Below the pieces are notes generated by a model. It did no database searches and was not told where the DNA came from. It saw only the letters and a list, made by a program, of their open reading frames with translations. The translations under genes were made by a program, and so were the position numbers. A stretch of DNA of 33,203 nucleotides from Clostridiaceae bacterium (GTDB lineage Bacteria > Bacillota > Clostridia > Saccharofermentanales > Saccharofermentanaceae), in the NCBI GenBank assembly GCA_012718915.1, contig JAAYBI010000061.1, positions 1 to 33,203 of the forward strand, read 5' to 3'. The first letter of the stretch is position 1, and every line of letters begins with the position of its first letter. Positions 16,748 through 26,110 of this stretch are shown here, in pieces.

Positions 16748-18259
16748 TCAGAGCACTTTTGGCTTACGTCTGTTTTTGATTGTTTGGCGACGTTTCTGAA
16801 CTTGGAAATATATCCAGCCGGCAAATCCAAGAAACACAACGAGAAGCAATATAATTATTATTTTGGCAACAGTTTGAATCACGGACTTGAACGTGAATTT
16901 GGGTTCATCTGAGGGGTCGATAATATCCCGGCTTTTTATTGTTATTGAAAGTGTACCAATATTGTATTTTGCTCCATTTGAATAGGTTCGATAAATCGGC
17001 AAACTATGTGTTTGAGATTTTTCATTAGGGGAAATTATCGTAGATGATAAGTCGATGCTTGTCGTATATCCTCCGGATGCCTGTGACGCCGATGTAGTGA
17101 CATAGGAAATGGTGTTAATCTCACGGTCAGAAACATATAGCCCATAGTCTGTAATCGCCGTTTCAATTTGCCGCTCTGTATCGGCTTGCATTATACTGAG
17201 TTCGTTATTGTCGATGGTTGATGTCGTGAACTGGTTGAACCCATAATTGAATAATTCGATTAAATTACTATATCGGATTTCGGAATTATCGGCTCCGAAA
17301 ATGACTCCGATGAGCAATCTTCCGTCCTTAACTGCGGCAGCAGCGATTGTGTGTCCTGAAGCATTAGCAAAACCGGTTTTACCTCCGACATAATATTCAT
17401 AAGCATAAGTATTTGTCGATATGAAACGGTTTTGGTTATTGATGACGCGTTTCTCGTTAAACTTGTTCGTTTCTTTGATAGTGTAAGATGAAGCCGTCGA
17501 AATGTCGCTAAATAAATCATGCTCGAGAGCTGCTTCGAGTATTAGTGCCATATCGTGCACGGAGGTTTTATGATTTTCGTCAGTCAATCCAAACGGATTC
17601 GAGAAATTTGTGGATAGGCAGCCTAATTCAACGGCCTTTTCATTCATCATGGATGCAAATGCTTCCTTGCTTCCGGCCATTTTGAAAGCGAGTGCAGAAC
17701 AGGCGTCGTTTGCAGAGAGGAGAAGAGATGCATACATTGCGTCGTTAACCGTAATGACTTCATTCTCAGTCAACGGCAAGCGAACATATCCTTCAGGGAT
17801 ATAGTCATACATTTCTTTGGTAACGGTAATGGTATCACTCGGATCAAGATTCTCAATTGCCAACAGGACGGTCAATATTTTCGTTGTACTGGCCGGATGA
17901 AGGGGCTCGTCTACGTTATTACCTATTAAGAAAGTATCAGACTGAGCGTCGTATAATACATAAGCTGTTCCATTGATTAAAGGCGCATTGACAGGTGAAT
18001 TATCTAAAAGTACAGTAGGCGTGAATATTCCTGTGCTTGAACTCTGTTCTATAGAAGAACCGTTAGATTCTTGACCTGAAGCGGAGCCGTCTTGGTCATC
18101 CGGAGTGTCCGCAAAAACCAAGAAAGAGGATTGAATAAGAATGCATAAGACCATGATTGCGCACACTAACGACCGCAAAAGACTAACGCCGATGAACTGG
18201 CGCAGATGAAACATATAATGATTACGAGATATATTCGGATTATTCTGAACCGGTTGCAT
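16748..18259 (-). CDS. D-alanyl-D-alanine carboxypeptidase (peptidase S11, DacF-like)
   Basis: This low-molecular-weight penicillin-binding protein trims the terminal D-Ala of peptidoglycan side chains outside the cell. The 503-residue protein has a hydrophobic signal at about 22-50 with likely cleavage after VFA, then an acidic and Ser-rich linker (51-76). The catalytic triad of motifs is STTK at 124-127 (nucleophile Ser 124), SAN at 182-184 and KTG at 294-296. A beta-rich PBP5-like C-terminal domain follows, then a transmembrane helix at about 463-486 and a basic cytoplasmic tail. The C-terminal helix differs from the amphipathic anchor of PBP5. The ATG at 18259 has a weak AGAGAG upstream; an alternative ATG at residue 16 has none. 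Confidence 0.95.
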   Translation of the reverse strand: MQPVQNNPNISRNHYMFHLRQFIGVSLLRSLVCAIMVLCILIQSSFLVFADTPDDQDGSASGQESNGSSIEQSSSTGIFTPTVLLDNSPVNAPLINGTAYVLYDAQSDTFLIGNNVDEPLHPASTTKILTVLLAIENLDPSDTITVTKEMYDYIPEGYVRLPLTENEVITVNDAMYASLLLSANDACSALAFKMAGSKEAFASMMNEKAVELGCLSTNFSNPFGLTDENHKTSVHDMALILEAALEHDLFSDISTASSYTIKETNKFNEKRVINNQNRFISTNTYAYEYYVGGKTGFANASGHTIAAAAVKDGRLLIGVIFGADNSEIRYSNLIELFNYGFNQFTTSTIDNNELSIMQADTERQIETAITDYGLYVSDREINTISYVTTSASQASGGYTTSIDLSSTIISPNEKSQTHSLPIYRTYSNGAKYNIGTLSITIKSRDIIDPSDEPKFTFKSVIQTVAKIIIILLLVVFLGFAGWIYFQVQKRRQTIKNRRKPKVL

Positions 18260-18288
18260 GATTATTCTCTCTGTCGCTTTTGTCCTTT

Positions 18289-18317
18289 ATGGTATCATTA
18301 ATATGTTGATTTTCCAA
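18289..18317 (-). promoter_or_regulatory. Putative promoter of the dacF-like gene
   Basis: On the minus strand TTGGAA (18312-18317) and TACCAT (18289-18294) are 17 bases apart, about 30 bases before the start codon. Both hexamers match consensus only in part, so confidence is low. It lies in the divergent gap with miaB, for which I found no convincing promoter. Confidence 0.35.
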
Positions 18318-18394
18318 CTTATAGAGATCAAATCATTACCCAAACACGACTAAGTTTGATATCATTATCCCAGTATATTAGTGAGGTATTATTT

Positions 18395-19888
18395 GTGGCA
18401 ATATTAGAGGTAGCAGATGAACTTCTGGAAAGTCAGAAGAATTATTCTAATGAGCTCAGAAACTATTACGCCAGACGCAAGGTGAGTCTTGGAAGAGATT
18501 TAACGTATCATATATTGACATATGGCTGCCAGTCTAATGAAGCAGATAGCGAAAAACTTTCAGGCACCTTGGAAGATATTGGATTTCGACCGGCAGGTGA
18601 GGATGAATACGTAGATATTGTCATCCTGAATACTTGCGCTATTCGCGAAAACGCTGTTGATCGCCTGTTTGGCAACCTCGGCATTTGGAAGAACAAGAAG
18701 CTCGAGCACAAAGAGATGTTGGTAGCAGTATGTGGCTGTATGATGAAACAGGAAGGCAATGTCCCAAAGATTCAGAAGAGTTATCGATTTGTGGACATGA
18801 TTTTCGGACCACAAGACATATTTCGTTTGCCTGAACTTCTTTATGATCGAGTAATTAAGGGCAGAAAAGTATTGAATATCTCTCAAGAAGATTACATATT
18901 TGAAGATTTGGACTCGAGTATATCCCGTCAACGAAAGTATCGAGCATTAGTGCCGATAGTATATGGGTGCGATAATTTTTGCGCATATTGCGTTGTACCA
19001 TATACACGCGGAAGAGAACGTTCCAGAAATTATGATTCTATAATCGAACAACTTCAAAATCTCAGTTCGCAAGGTTATAAGGAAGTCTTGCTTTTGGGCC
19101 AAAATGTGAATTCTTATGGTCGGAAAAGCCCGGATTCTAAAGATTTTCCTTCTTTGCTTGAGGAAGTCGCTTCGAGAGATTTATTTTTCCGTATACGTTT
19201 TATGACATCACATCCCAAGGATATTTCTACAAGATTGATTGAAGTTATGGCAAAATATCCCTCTATTGAAAGGCATTTACATCTGCCGTTCCAATCCGGA
19301 AGTAACGCTATATTAGAAAAAATGAACCGAAAGTACACTCGCGAATCATATCTGCAAATCGTCGATACGTATCGTCGGCTTGTTCCGGATGGTTCATTAA
19401 CTACGGATATTATTGTTGGGTTTCCGGGTGAAACAGAAGATGATTTTCTTGAGACGCTTTCGTTGATGGAAGCGGTTCACTTTGATTCTGCATTTACCTT
19501 TCAATATTCGCCTCGCGCAGGCACAAAAGCCTATGATGATCCTAATCCGGTCTCTTCTGACATTATTACCGAGCGCTTTAATCGCTTGATTGAACTTCAA
19601 AATGCGCACAGTCTTGAATCCAACATCAAGTCTGTTGGTACAAAGCAAGCCGTACTTATTGAAGGATTAAGTCATACGTCTTCTGACATATACACCGGAA
19701 GATCGTCCAATAATCGACTGATAAATTTTACAATTCCGATTTCGCTGATAGAGGACGATCGACTTAAGTCACTTATTCAAGAGGGCAAAATTTCTGCTAC
19801 GCTTGAGGGGATGATAGCGATTGTTCATATTACTCATGCTAAGACGTTTTCCGTAGAGGGTATCCTGGAGCAATTTATTTATGAGTGA
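18395..19888 (+). CDS. miaB: tRNA-2-methylthio-N6-dimethylallyladenosine synthase
   Basis: MiaB is a radical SAM enzyme that adds the methylthio group to i6A37 in tRNAs reading UNN codons. The 497-residue protein has the three family parts: an N-terminal MTTase domain with TYGCQSN (42-48, Cys 45), the radical SAM cluster motif C192-x3-C196-x2-C199, and a C-terminal TRAM RNA-binding domain. The substrate is the product of MiaA, encoded four genes downstream in the same cluster. I chose the GTG at 18395 because GAGG lies 8 bases upstream; an in-frame TTG at 18356 would add 13 residues without a ribosome binding site. It overlaps mutS by 8 bases. The cluster suggests joint expression of tRNA modification and mismatch repair. 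Confidence 0.96.
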   Translation: MAILEVADELLESQKNYSNELRNYYARRKVSLGRDLTYHILTYGCQSNEADSEKLSGTLEDIGFRPAGEDEYVDIVILNTCAIRENAVDRLFGNLGIWKNKKLEHKEMLVAVCGCMMKQEGNVPKIQKSYRFVDMIFGPQDIFRLPELLYDRVIKGRKVLNISQEDYIFEDLDSSISRQRKYRALVPIVYGCDNFCAYCVVPYTRGRERSRNYDSIIEQLQNLSSQGYKEVLLLGQNVNSYGRKSPDSKDFPSLLEEVASRDLFFRIRFMTSHPKDISTRLIEVMAKYPSIERHLHLPFQSGSNAILEKMNRKYTRESYLQIVDTYRRLVPDGSLTTDIIVGFPGETEDDFLETLSLMEAVHFDSAFTFQYSPRAGTKAYDDPNPVSSDIITERFNRLIELQNAHSLESNIKSVGTKQAVLIEGLSHTSSDIYTGRSSNNRLINFTIPISLIEDDRLKSLIQEGKISATLEGMIAIVHITHAKTFSVEGILEQFIYE

Positions 19889-22550
19889 TTCATTAATGAC
19901 TTATGATCAAATTGATCGAAATGCATTAACTCCAATGATGCTTCAGTATTTAGAGATGAAGGTCGGGTGTGAAGATGCCATATTAATGTTCCGTCTCGGA
20001 GATTTCTACGAGATGTTTTTCGACGATGCGATTACTGCTTCAAAAGTTCTGGAACTTGCCTTGACCGGCCGTGATTGCGGACTCGCATGTCGAGCCCCGA
20101 TGTGTGGCGTTCCACATCATGCTGCTACTAATTATATGCAACGGCTCCTTTCCGCAGGATATAAAGTCGCCATTTGCGACCAGATCGAAGATCCGGCCAC
20201 TGCGAAAGGTATTGTCAAGCGCGCCGTTACTCGGATTCTTACGCCGGGCACGTCCATCGATTTAAGTCTTTTCGATGAAAAGAAGAATAATTTTCTGGTT
20301 TGTATTTATCGCGTTGGCATGCAATTTGCAGTAGCCGCGGCAGATATTGCTACCGGAGAAATTGAAGTGACACAACTTGTGATGGGTAATACACAGGTTC
20401 AATTGTTGAATTTATTAATGCGATATTCACCGTCAGAAATCATTTGCAATCCGGATTTTTCTAAATCGGATGTTTTCAGACAAGTTGAGTATTATTTTTC
20501 TGTTCCGTTAACCGTAATCGCTGCACAACAATTTTCTAACCCTGATGTTGAGCGCGTTGCTTCGTTGTCTCAAGATTTTGCGAAAAAAGACGATAAACGA
20601 ATGATGATATCTTGCGTCTCATCACTTCTTTATTATTTGGATGATACGCAAAAAACGACTGTGACCCATTTTCGGGCACTTCGTGTTTACAATATCGCAG
20701 ATAAAATGGAACTTGATATCCCTGCAAGAATGAATTTGGAATTAACGACTACAATTCGTTCATCTTCAAAAAAAGGCAGTTTGTTGTGGTGCATAGATTT
20801 AACGCAAACGGCAGTCGGCGGTCGTTTGCTTCGCAAGTGGTTGGATGAGCCACTTCTGAATATTGAAGAAATAATTTTTCGACAGGACGCAATAGAAGAT
20901 GCGCTTAATGCTTTCATTCATCGTCAAGCTCTTATTGATGCTTTGGCAGGTTTTTCTGATATTGAAAGACTGTCTTCGAAAATCGCATTAGGTACTGTTT
21001 CTCCGAGAGACTTGCTTTCGTTACTCCGTTCCATTCAGAAATTACCATCAATTTATGATTCGGCATCGCAATTCAATCGTGGTATTTTGGGCTGGGCTAA
21101 TGAGCATTTTGATGATTTATCAGATATTCGACAACTGTTATCCGCTTCTATATCTGATGATGCTCCTTTATCTTCAAGAGAAGGTGGCGTCATTCGTGCC
21201 GGTTATTCCGATGAAGTCGATCAACTACGAAATTTAACAACGGATGCTAAGCAATATATTCTGGATTTAGAAGCGGCCGAAAGAGAGAAGACCGGGATCA
21301 GAACCTTGAAAATCGGATATAACAGAGTGTTTGGATATTATCTTGAAGTATCTAAAGGTCAAGTCGGACTTGTTCCTGAGCATTATGTCAGAAAGCAAAC
21401 GTTGGCCAACGCTGAGCGATACGTCACAGATGAATTAAAAAAACTGGAAGATTCGATTCTTGGAGCAAACTCTAAGTTAGTTGCATTGGAATATCAATTA
21501 TTTTGTGACATTCGAATTCAGGTTCAAAAAGCCTGTGATAGAATTTATGCCGTTGCTTCGGCAGTTGCCGTATACGATGTTGTCTCATCTCTGGCAGAAT
21601 TGTCTCAACGAGAGGGCTACGTTCGCCCAATTGTTGATGCGTCGACTGACTTAATTATTGAAGAAGGTCGTCATCCGGTTGTAGAGAAAATGATGAAGGG
21701 CGAGCGATTTATTCCCAATGATACATTGATGAATGAAGAAAGTCGTCGAATTATGGTATTGACCGGTCCGAATATGGCCGGTAAGTCTACTTATATGCGT
21801 CAAGTCGCTCTGATTGTTTTGATGGCGCAAATGGGGGCCTTTGTACCTGCAAAATATGCCAGGATAGGTGTAGTTGATCGCATTTTTACGCGAATCGGTG
21901 CATCCGATGATATATCTTCGGGGCAATCTACTTTCATGGTAGAAATGAACGAAGTATCTTCAATACTTCGACATGCTACCGGAAAAAGCCTTCTGTTGCT
22001 CGATGAAGTCGGAAGAGGAACAAGTACTTTCGATGGCTTAGCTATTGCGTGGTCAATCTTGGAATTCATTTGTTCTCCGTCGATACTTTTTTCCCGAACT
22101 ATTTTTGCAACTCATTATCATGAGCTAAATCTTCTGGCAAATAAACTGCCCGGGTTATTCAATGCCCATGTTGAAGTTCAAAAACATGACGGTGAAGTAC
22201 TGTTCCTTCACAAGATTGCTGATGGCGGTACGGATGACAGTTATGGCATTGAGGTTGCTCGTCTTGCAGGCGTGCCCAATGATGTCATACAAAGAGCACG
22301 GTCGATTTTAGAGGTGCTTGAATCTACAAAAATCAGCACCAGCGAACAGGTCGAGGATCCCGATCGATTGTCTGAAGTAATTGAATCCGTTCGGCCGATG
22401 CCGGGTCAAATTCAACTAGATTCCGCCGGAAAACATTTTTCCAAAGCGGATCCCATACGTTCTGAATTAGCCAACATGGATATTTCTACCATGACGCCTC
22501 TTGAGGCGATGAATTTATTGTATGTCCTCATCGAAAAAGCCAAGGAATAA
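19881..22550 (+). CDS. mutS: DNA mismatch repair protein MutS
   Basis: MutS finds mismatches in newly made DNA and recruits MutL. The 889-residue protein has the full MutS1 layout. The mismatch-inserting F-x-E motif lies in GDFYEMF near the N-terminus, followed by the connector, lever and clamp domains. The ATPase has Walker A GPNMAGKS at 629-636 and Walker B LLLLDEVGRGTSTFDG around 700-715. The ATG overlaps the end of miaB, with GGAG 10 bases upstream. A 23-base gap separates it from mutL. Nothing unusual is seen in the catalytic motifs. Confidence 0.98.
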   Translation: MSDSLMTYDQIDRNALTPMMLQYLEMKVGCEDAILMFRLGDFYEMFFDDAITASKVLELALTGRDCGLACRAPMCGVPHHAATNYMQRLLSAGYKVAICDQIEDPATAKGIVKRAVTRILTPGTSIDLSLFDEKKNNFLVCIYRVGMQFAVAAADIATGEIEVTQLVMGNTQVQLLNLLMRYSPSEIICNPDFSKSDVFRQVEYYFSVPLTVIAAQQFSNPDVERVASLSQDFAKKDDKRMMISCVSSLLYYLDDTQKTTVTHFRALRVYNIADKMELDIPARMNLELTTTIRSSSKKGSLLWCIDLTQTAVGGRLLRKWLDEPLLNIEEIIFRQDAIEDALNAFIHRQALIDALAGFSDIERLSSKIALGTVSPRDLLSLLRSIQKLPSIYDSASQFNRGILGWANEHFDDLSDIRQLLSASISDDAPLSSREGGVIRAGYSDEVDQLRNLTTDAKQYILDLEAAEREKTGIRTLKIGYNRVFGYYLEVSKGQVGLVPEHYVRKQTLANAERYVTDELKKLEDSILGANSKLVALEYQLFCDIRIQVQKACDRIYAVASAVAVYDVVSSLAELSQREGYVRPIVDASTDLIIEEGRHPVVEKMMKGERFIPNDTLMNEESRRIMVLTGPNMAGKSTYMRQVALIVLMAQMGAFVPAKYARIGVVDRIFTRIGASDDISSGQSTFMVEMNEVSSILRHATGKSLLLLDEVGRGTSTFDGLAIAWSILEFICSPSILFSRTIFATHYHELNLLANKLPGLFNAHVEVQKHDGEVLFLHKIADGGTDDSYGIEVARLAGVPNDVIQRARSILEVLESTKISTSEQVEDPDRLSEVIESVRPMPGQIQLDSAGKHFSKADPIRSELANMDISTMTPLEAMNLLYVLIEKAKE

Positions 22551-22573
22551 AGACAGCTCTGAGAGGTAGATGG

Positions 22574-24571
22574 ATGAGTAGAATCAATCAACTCAGTGAA
22601 CAAGTAGCGAATGCGATTGCCGCCGGTGAAGTTGTCGAGAGGCCGGCTTCAGTTGTTAAAGAACTCATTGAAAATGCTTTAGACGCCGGTGCAACAAGTA
22701 TTTCAATCGAAATTGAAGATGGCGGCATTAAGCTGATTCGAGTAACGGACGATGGCTGCGGCATGGACAAGGACGATGCATATAAAGCATTTTCATGTCA
22801 CGCGACCAGTAAAATTATTGAACTCGAAGATCTGGAAGCCATTTATACAATGGGTTTTCGCGGCGAGGCTTTGGCCAGCATCGCTGCTGTCGCAAAAGTT
22901 GAGCTGTTAACTTGTTTGCCGAATCAGAACATCGGAACTCAAGTCAGAATTGAAGGAGGTAAGCATATCTTTACCTCGGAGGCATCCGGCGTTAGAGGGA
23001 CCATAATTACTATAAGAGATTTATTTTTCAATCAGCCGGCCAGGTATAAATTTCTTAAAAAGGACCACACCGAAGCTCAATATATCACAATCTTGTGCGA
23101 GCGTTTCGTTCTGATACGCCCGGACATATCATTTAAGCTAATCAATAACGGCAAGCCAATTCTTATTTCCCCCGGGAATGGAAATTCTAAGGATGCACTA
23201 TATTGTATCTATGGTCCTGAAGTCGTCGAACAGACGCTGTCGGTTGACTACAAGCAATCATCGGTTATTGTTCGTGGTTTTGCAGGAAAGCCGGCAATTG
23301 CCAGAAAGGGAAGAGGGGAGCAGACAATTTTTGTAAACGATCGATTAATTCGTTCAAAGACGATTTCAGCAGCTATTGAACAAGCTTATCGTCCATATCT
23401 GATGAAGGGCAGGTTTGCATTCATTGTCTTGTTCGTGCAAATCCCCTCTGCTCTTATTGACGTCAACGTTCACCCTCAAAAATCAGAAGTTCGTTTTTGG
23501 AATGATTCAGAAGTATTTCGCGCAATTTTTCATGCGTTGCAAAATACCCTCAAACAATCCGATCTGACCTCTGAACCCGGTCACTTGGATCCCGTCACCA
23601 GCGCTACGGATAATAAAAGCGATTCCGATTCGTCAAAACAGTTAGGGTCTTCATGTTTGTCAGAAAATGTAATGATTTCGAGTCCAAATAATGAGTCGGA
23701 TATCAAAGCGGCGATTGATAATGCTTTGACGGCGTCCGATGTTGATCCATCGAAGAATTCTGACATAGGTAAGATGTTACCTCATGAATTACTATCGCTC
23801 AATTATTCTCAAGGTTTTAATAAGTATGGAAAGGCCAACTATTTTAAAGAAGCGCCACTGAGTGAGTTAAGCTCTCAAACACCTTCTGACAATCATGCAG
23901 ATCGTCAATTGGGCATGGATCATGTTTCGATAAATAGCAATATGTCTTTCTCCGGTGAACCTGATAAGGATAAGCGAGATGCTCTTTCAGAATTACTCCA
24001 GGCACGGTTTGTAGGCGTATTATTTGCAACGTACATTTTATTGGAATCGAACTCGGCATTCATCATTATTGACCAACACGCGGCTCATGAGAAAATTATA
24101 TATGAAAGACTGGTTGACCGTAATCGATCAAAAGATTATTTAAAAGCACAATATTTAATCACGCCTCAATTGATAAGACTGTCTCGAGCTGAGGTTTTGA
24201 TGGTTCAGTCGAATCAAGACCGATTAAATGAATTAGCTTTTGATATTGACTTAATTGGCGATTTTGAGATTACTGTTCGAGCAGTTCCTTCTTTCGCAAG
24301 CGATTCGGATATCGCTGTACTCGTTCGAGATGTTCTGCAATCTCTGGATATTAAGAATAATCATTTGGAACAAGATATCTATCATCATTTGGCGACTGCG
24401 GCGTGCAAAGCTGCTGTCAAGGCGAATGACCTACTTGATGTTTCTGAAGTTCAAGGCTTGATAAAGGATTTGACCATACTCGAAAACCCATACCACTGTC
24501 CGCATGGCAGGCCTATTATTGTGCGTTACGAGAAGTCTGACATTGAAAAATGGTTTAAACGCATCGTGTAG
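22574..24571 (+). CDS. mutL: DNA mismatch repair protein MutL (endonuclease type)
   Basis: MutL couples mismatch recognition by MutS to strand nicking and excision. The 665-residue protein has the GHKL ATPase N-terminus (AIAAGEVVERPASVVKELIENALDAGA and GFRGEALASI) and a poorly conserved Ser/Asp-rich linker at about 335-470. The C-terminal domain carries the endonuclease motif DQHAAHEKIIYE starting at residue 500, an ACKAAVKAND helix, and a CPHGRP metal-binding end. These show the latent-nuclease type used by bacteria without MutH. GAGAGG lies 7 bases before the ATG. miaA follows after 15 bases. Confidence 0.98.
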   Translation: MSRINQLSEQVANAIAAGEVVERPASVVKELIENALDAGATSISIEIEDGGIKLIRVTDDGCGMDKDDAYKAFSCHATSKIIELEDLEAIYTMGFRGEALASIAAVAKVELLTCLPNQNIGTQVRIEGGKHIFTSEASGVRGTIITIRDLFFNQPARYKFLKKDHTEAQYITILCERFVLIRPDISFKLINNGKPILISPGNGNSKDALYCIYGPEVVEQTLSVDYKQSSVIVRGFAGKPAIARKGRGEQTIFVNDRLIRSKTISAAIEQAYRPYLMKGRFAFIVLFVQIPSALIDVNVHPQKSEVRFWNDSEVFRAIFHALQNTLKQSDLTSEPGHLDPVTSATDNKSDSDSSKQLGSSCLSENVMISSPNNESDIKAAIDNALTASDVDPSKNSDIGKMLPHELLSLNYSQGFNKYGKANYFKEAPLSELSSQTPSDNHADRQLGMDHVSINSNMSFSGEPDKDKRDALSELLQARFVGVLFATYILLESNSAFIIIDQHAAHEKIIYERLVDRNRSKDYLKAQYLITPQLIRLSRAEVLMVQSNQDRLNELAFDIDLIGDFEITVRAVPSFASDSDIAVLVRDVLQSLDIKNNHLEQDIYHHLATAACKAAVKANDLLDVSEVQGLIKDLTILENPYHCPHGRPIIVRYEKSDIEKWFKRIV

Positions 24572-24586
24572 AAACGGAGAGATATT

Positions 24587-25534
24587 ATGACCCTCATGTA
24601 CGGTACAGCCATAGGAGATATAAGTCATATTCCAATTATTGCCGGTCCGACGGCCAGCGGTAAAACGTCGCTTTCTTTAGCACTGGCTCAGCGAATAGAT
24701 AGTGAAATACTTTCATGTGATTCAATGCAGATATATAAGGGAATGGATATTGGCACCGCAAAAGCAAATGCTTCAGAAATGGAAACCGTTTCTCACAAAC
24801 TAATCGATATCATCGAGCCGACGAGTACATTTTCAGTTGCTGATTACGTACAACTCGCTTATGTCGAAATTAAGAAAACTTTGCAGAAAGGTAAACTACC
24901 GATTTTCTGTGGTGGTACCGGACAATATATTTCGGCTCTTTATGAAGGCATTTCATTTTCGAGCATCGCTATTTCAGAAAGTGTACGCCAAGAAGTAATT
25001 CAACTTTATGAATCGGATAACGGAAAAACTGCTTATGAAGAACTTTGTCGGGTAGATCCTGAAAGTGCAGAAAAAATTCATCCTAATAACGCCAAACGAG
25101 TCATCCGAGCACTTGAATTTTTTCTTGAAAGCCAGATTCCAATTAGTGTACATAATGCAAATTCTAAAAATAACGGACCCAGGTACCCATTCAAAGTATT
25201 TGTTATTGATGTCGACAGGATGATTCTATATCAAAGAATTGATTCCCGAGTTGACCAAATGATACAAAACGGACTTCTTGATGAAGTTCGAAAACTTATA
25301 GATCATTATGGCGAGCTGAGTATAACGGCATCACAGGCCATTGGATATAAAGAAATCATTTCCCATTTCAACGGGGAAATTTCGTTAGCCGCGGCCATAG
25401 ATCTCATCAAGCAAAGAAGTCGAAATTATGCCAAGCGCCAAATAACCTGGTATAAAAAAATACCGAATGCTGTATGGATAAAGCCGGATCAGTTAGAAGT
25501 TTTGATTGATTCTATCTGTCTGGATTTCGCGTAA
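24587..25534 (+). CDS. miaA: tRNA dimethylallyltransferase
   Basis: MiaA transfers a dimethylallyl group to A37 of tRNAs with A36-A37-A38, giving the i6A that MiaB then methylthiolates. The 315-residue protein has the P-loop GPTASGKT at 20-27, the SCDSMQIYKGMDIGTAK segment just after it, and the FCGGTGQY pattern near 105-112. All are standard for the family. Near the C-terminus, SRNYAKRQITWYK forms the tRNA-binding end. The ATG at 24587 is preceded by GGAGAGA; a second ATG three codons later is also possible. tRNA-Tyr and tRNA-Leu(CAA) of this window are expected substrates. Confidence 0.97.
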   Translation: MTLMYGTAIGDISHIPIIAGPTASGKTSLSLALAQRIDSEILSCDSMQIYKGMDIGTAKANASEMETVSHKLIDIIEPTSTFSVADYVQLAYVEIKKTLQKGKLPIFCGGTGQYISALYEGISFSSIAISESVRQEVIQLYESDNGKTAYEELCRVDPESAEKIHPNNAKRVIRALEFFLESQIPISVHNANSKNNGPRYPFKVFVIDVDRMILYQRIDSRVDQMIQNGLLDEVRKLIDHYGELSITASQAIGYKEIISHFNGEISLAAAIDLIKQRSRNYAKRQITWYKKIPNAVWIKPDQLEVLIDSICLDFA

Positions 25535-25611
25535 TTTACGTGTATATCATTTAGATTCCAACAGTGGAGCATGGTATTCTCTTTCTATAAAATAAATGAA
25601 AGAGGTGTCTT

Positions 25612-25971
25612 ATGAATCCAAGTGGCGTAAAATTTGCTCGCTCAACGTCCTATCAAGATCGAGGTCTTCTTGCACAATCTGTTTCCGATAAAGATAACGG
25701 GAGGCCGTTTCGCAGTGCGAATCTCCAAGAAATATTTCTTAACAACTGCAGAAAGAATCTAGATGTCGTTGAAGTCGTCCATGTAAATGGCTCTTCACAA
25801 TCCGGTACGATAATTGGTTTTGATTCACATTCATTGATTCTTGATGACGGGAAGACCCAGAGTCTTATCTACAAGAGTTCAGTGGCAAAGATTGAGCCAA
25901 CTACTCAAGTTAAGTACATTTTTAACGAAGAATTGATGAAGGAATATAAGCGCACTACACATCAATTCTAA
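25612..25971 (+). CDS. hfq: Hfq-like RNA-binding protein (divergent, N-terminal extension)
   Basis: Hfq is an Sm-like hexameric RNA chaperone for small RNAs. The 119-residue protein is longer than usual Bacillota Hfq (70-85). Residues 1-36 are an unmatched polar extension, and the Sm core runs from about 37 to 97. The core is recognisable as NLQEIFLNNCRKN, then VVHVNGSSQSGTIIGFDSHSLILDDGKTQSLIYK. Position in the order mutL-miaA-hfq, standard in many bacteria, supports the assignment. Differences are notable: the Sm2 Y-K-H motif reads YKS (87-89), so the proximal-pocket His is lost, and the usual basic R-R or R-K rim reads CRKN (46-49). AGAGGTG precedes the ATG. RNA binding is inferred, not proven. 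Confidence 0.85.
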   Translation: MNPSGVKFARSTSYQDRGLLAQSVSDKDNGRPFRSANLQEIFLNNCRKNLDVVEVVHVNGSSQSGTIIGFDSHSLILDDGKTQSLIYKSSVAKIEPTTQVKYIFNEELMKEYKRTTHQF

Positions 25972-25987
25972 CTCCAAGCCATATAGT

Positions 25988-26016
25988 TTGCTCAGACTGG
26001 TCACTTATGATATGAT
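25988..26016 (+). promoter_or_regulatory. Putative promoter of the glycosyltransferase gene
   Basis: TTGCTC (25988-25993) and TATGAT (26011-26016) are separated by 17 bases just after the hfq stop. It would give the glycosyltransferase its own transcript with a leader of about 90 bases. Confidence 0.5.
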
Positions 26017-26110
26017 TTCGAAGATATACACAGTTTCGGATGACTTTTTATTCCGATAGTTTTATCTATTATTGATAATTTATTTATTTATCATTTCTGT
26101 GGAGAATTTT

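Noticed and set aside
25557-25591. Possible hfq promoter with TATAAA at 25586-25591
   Set aside because: No -35 within acceptable spacing; hfq is more likely read from upstream.
26034-26056. Hairpin-like TCGGA/TCCGA repeat after hfq as a terminator
   Set aside because: Only 5 bp with a long loop, so too weak to call.
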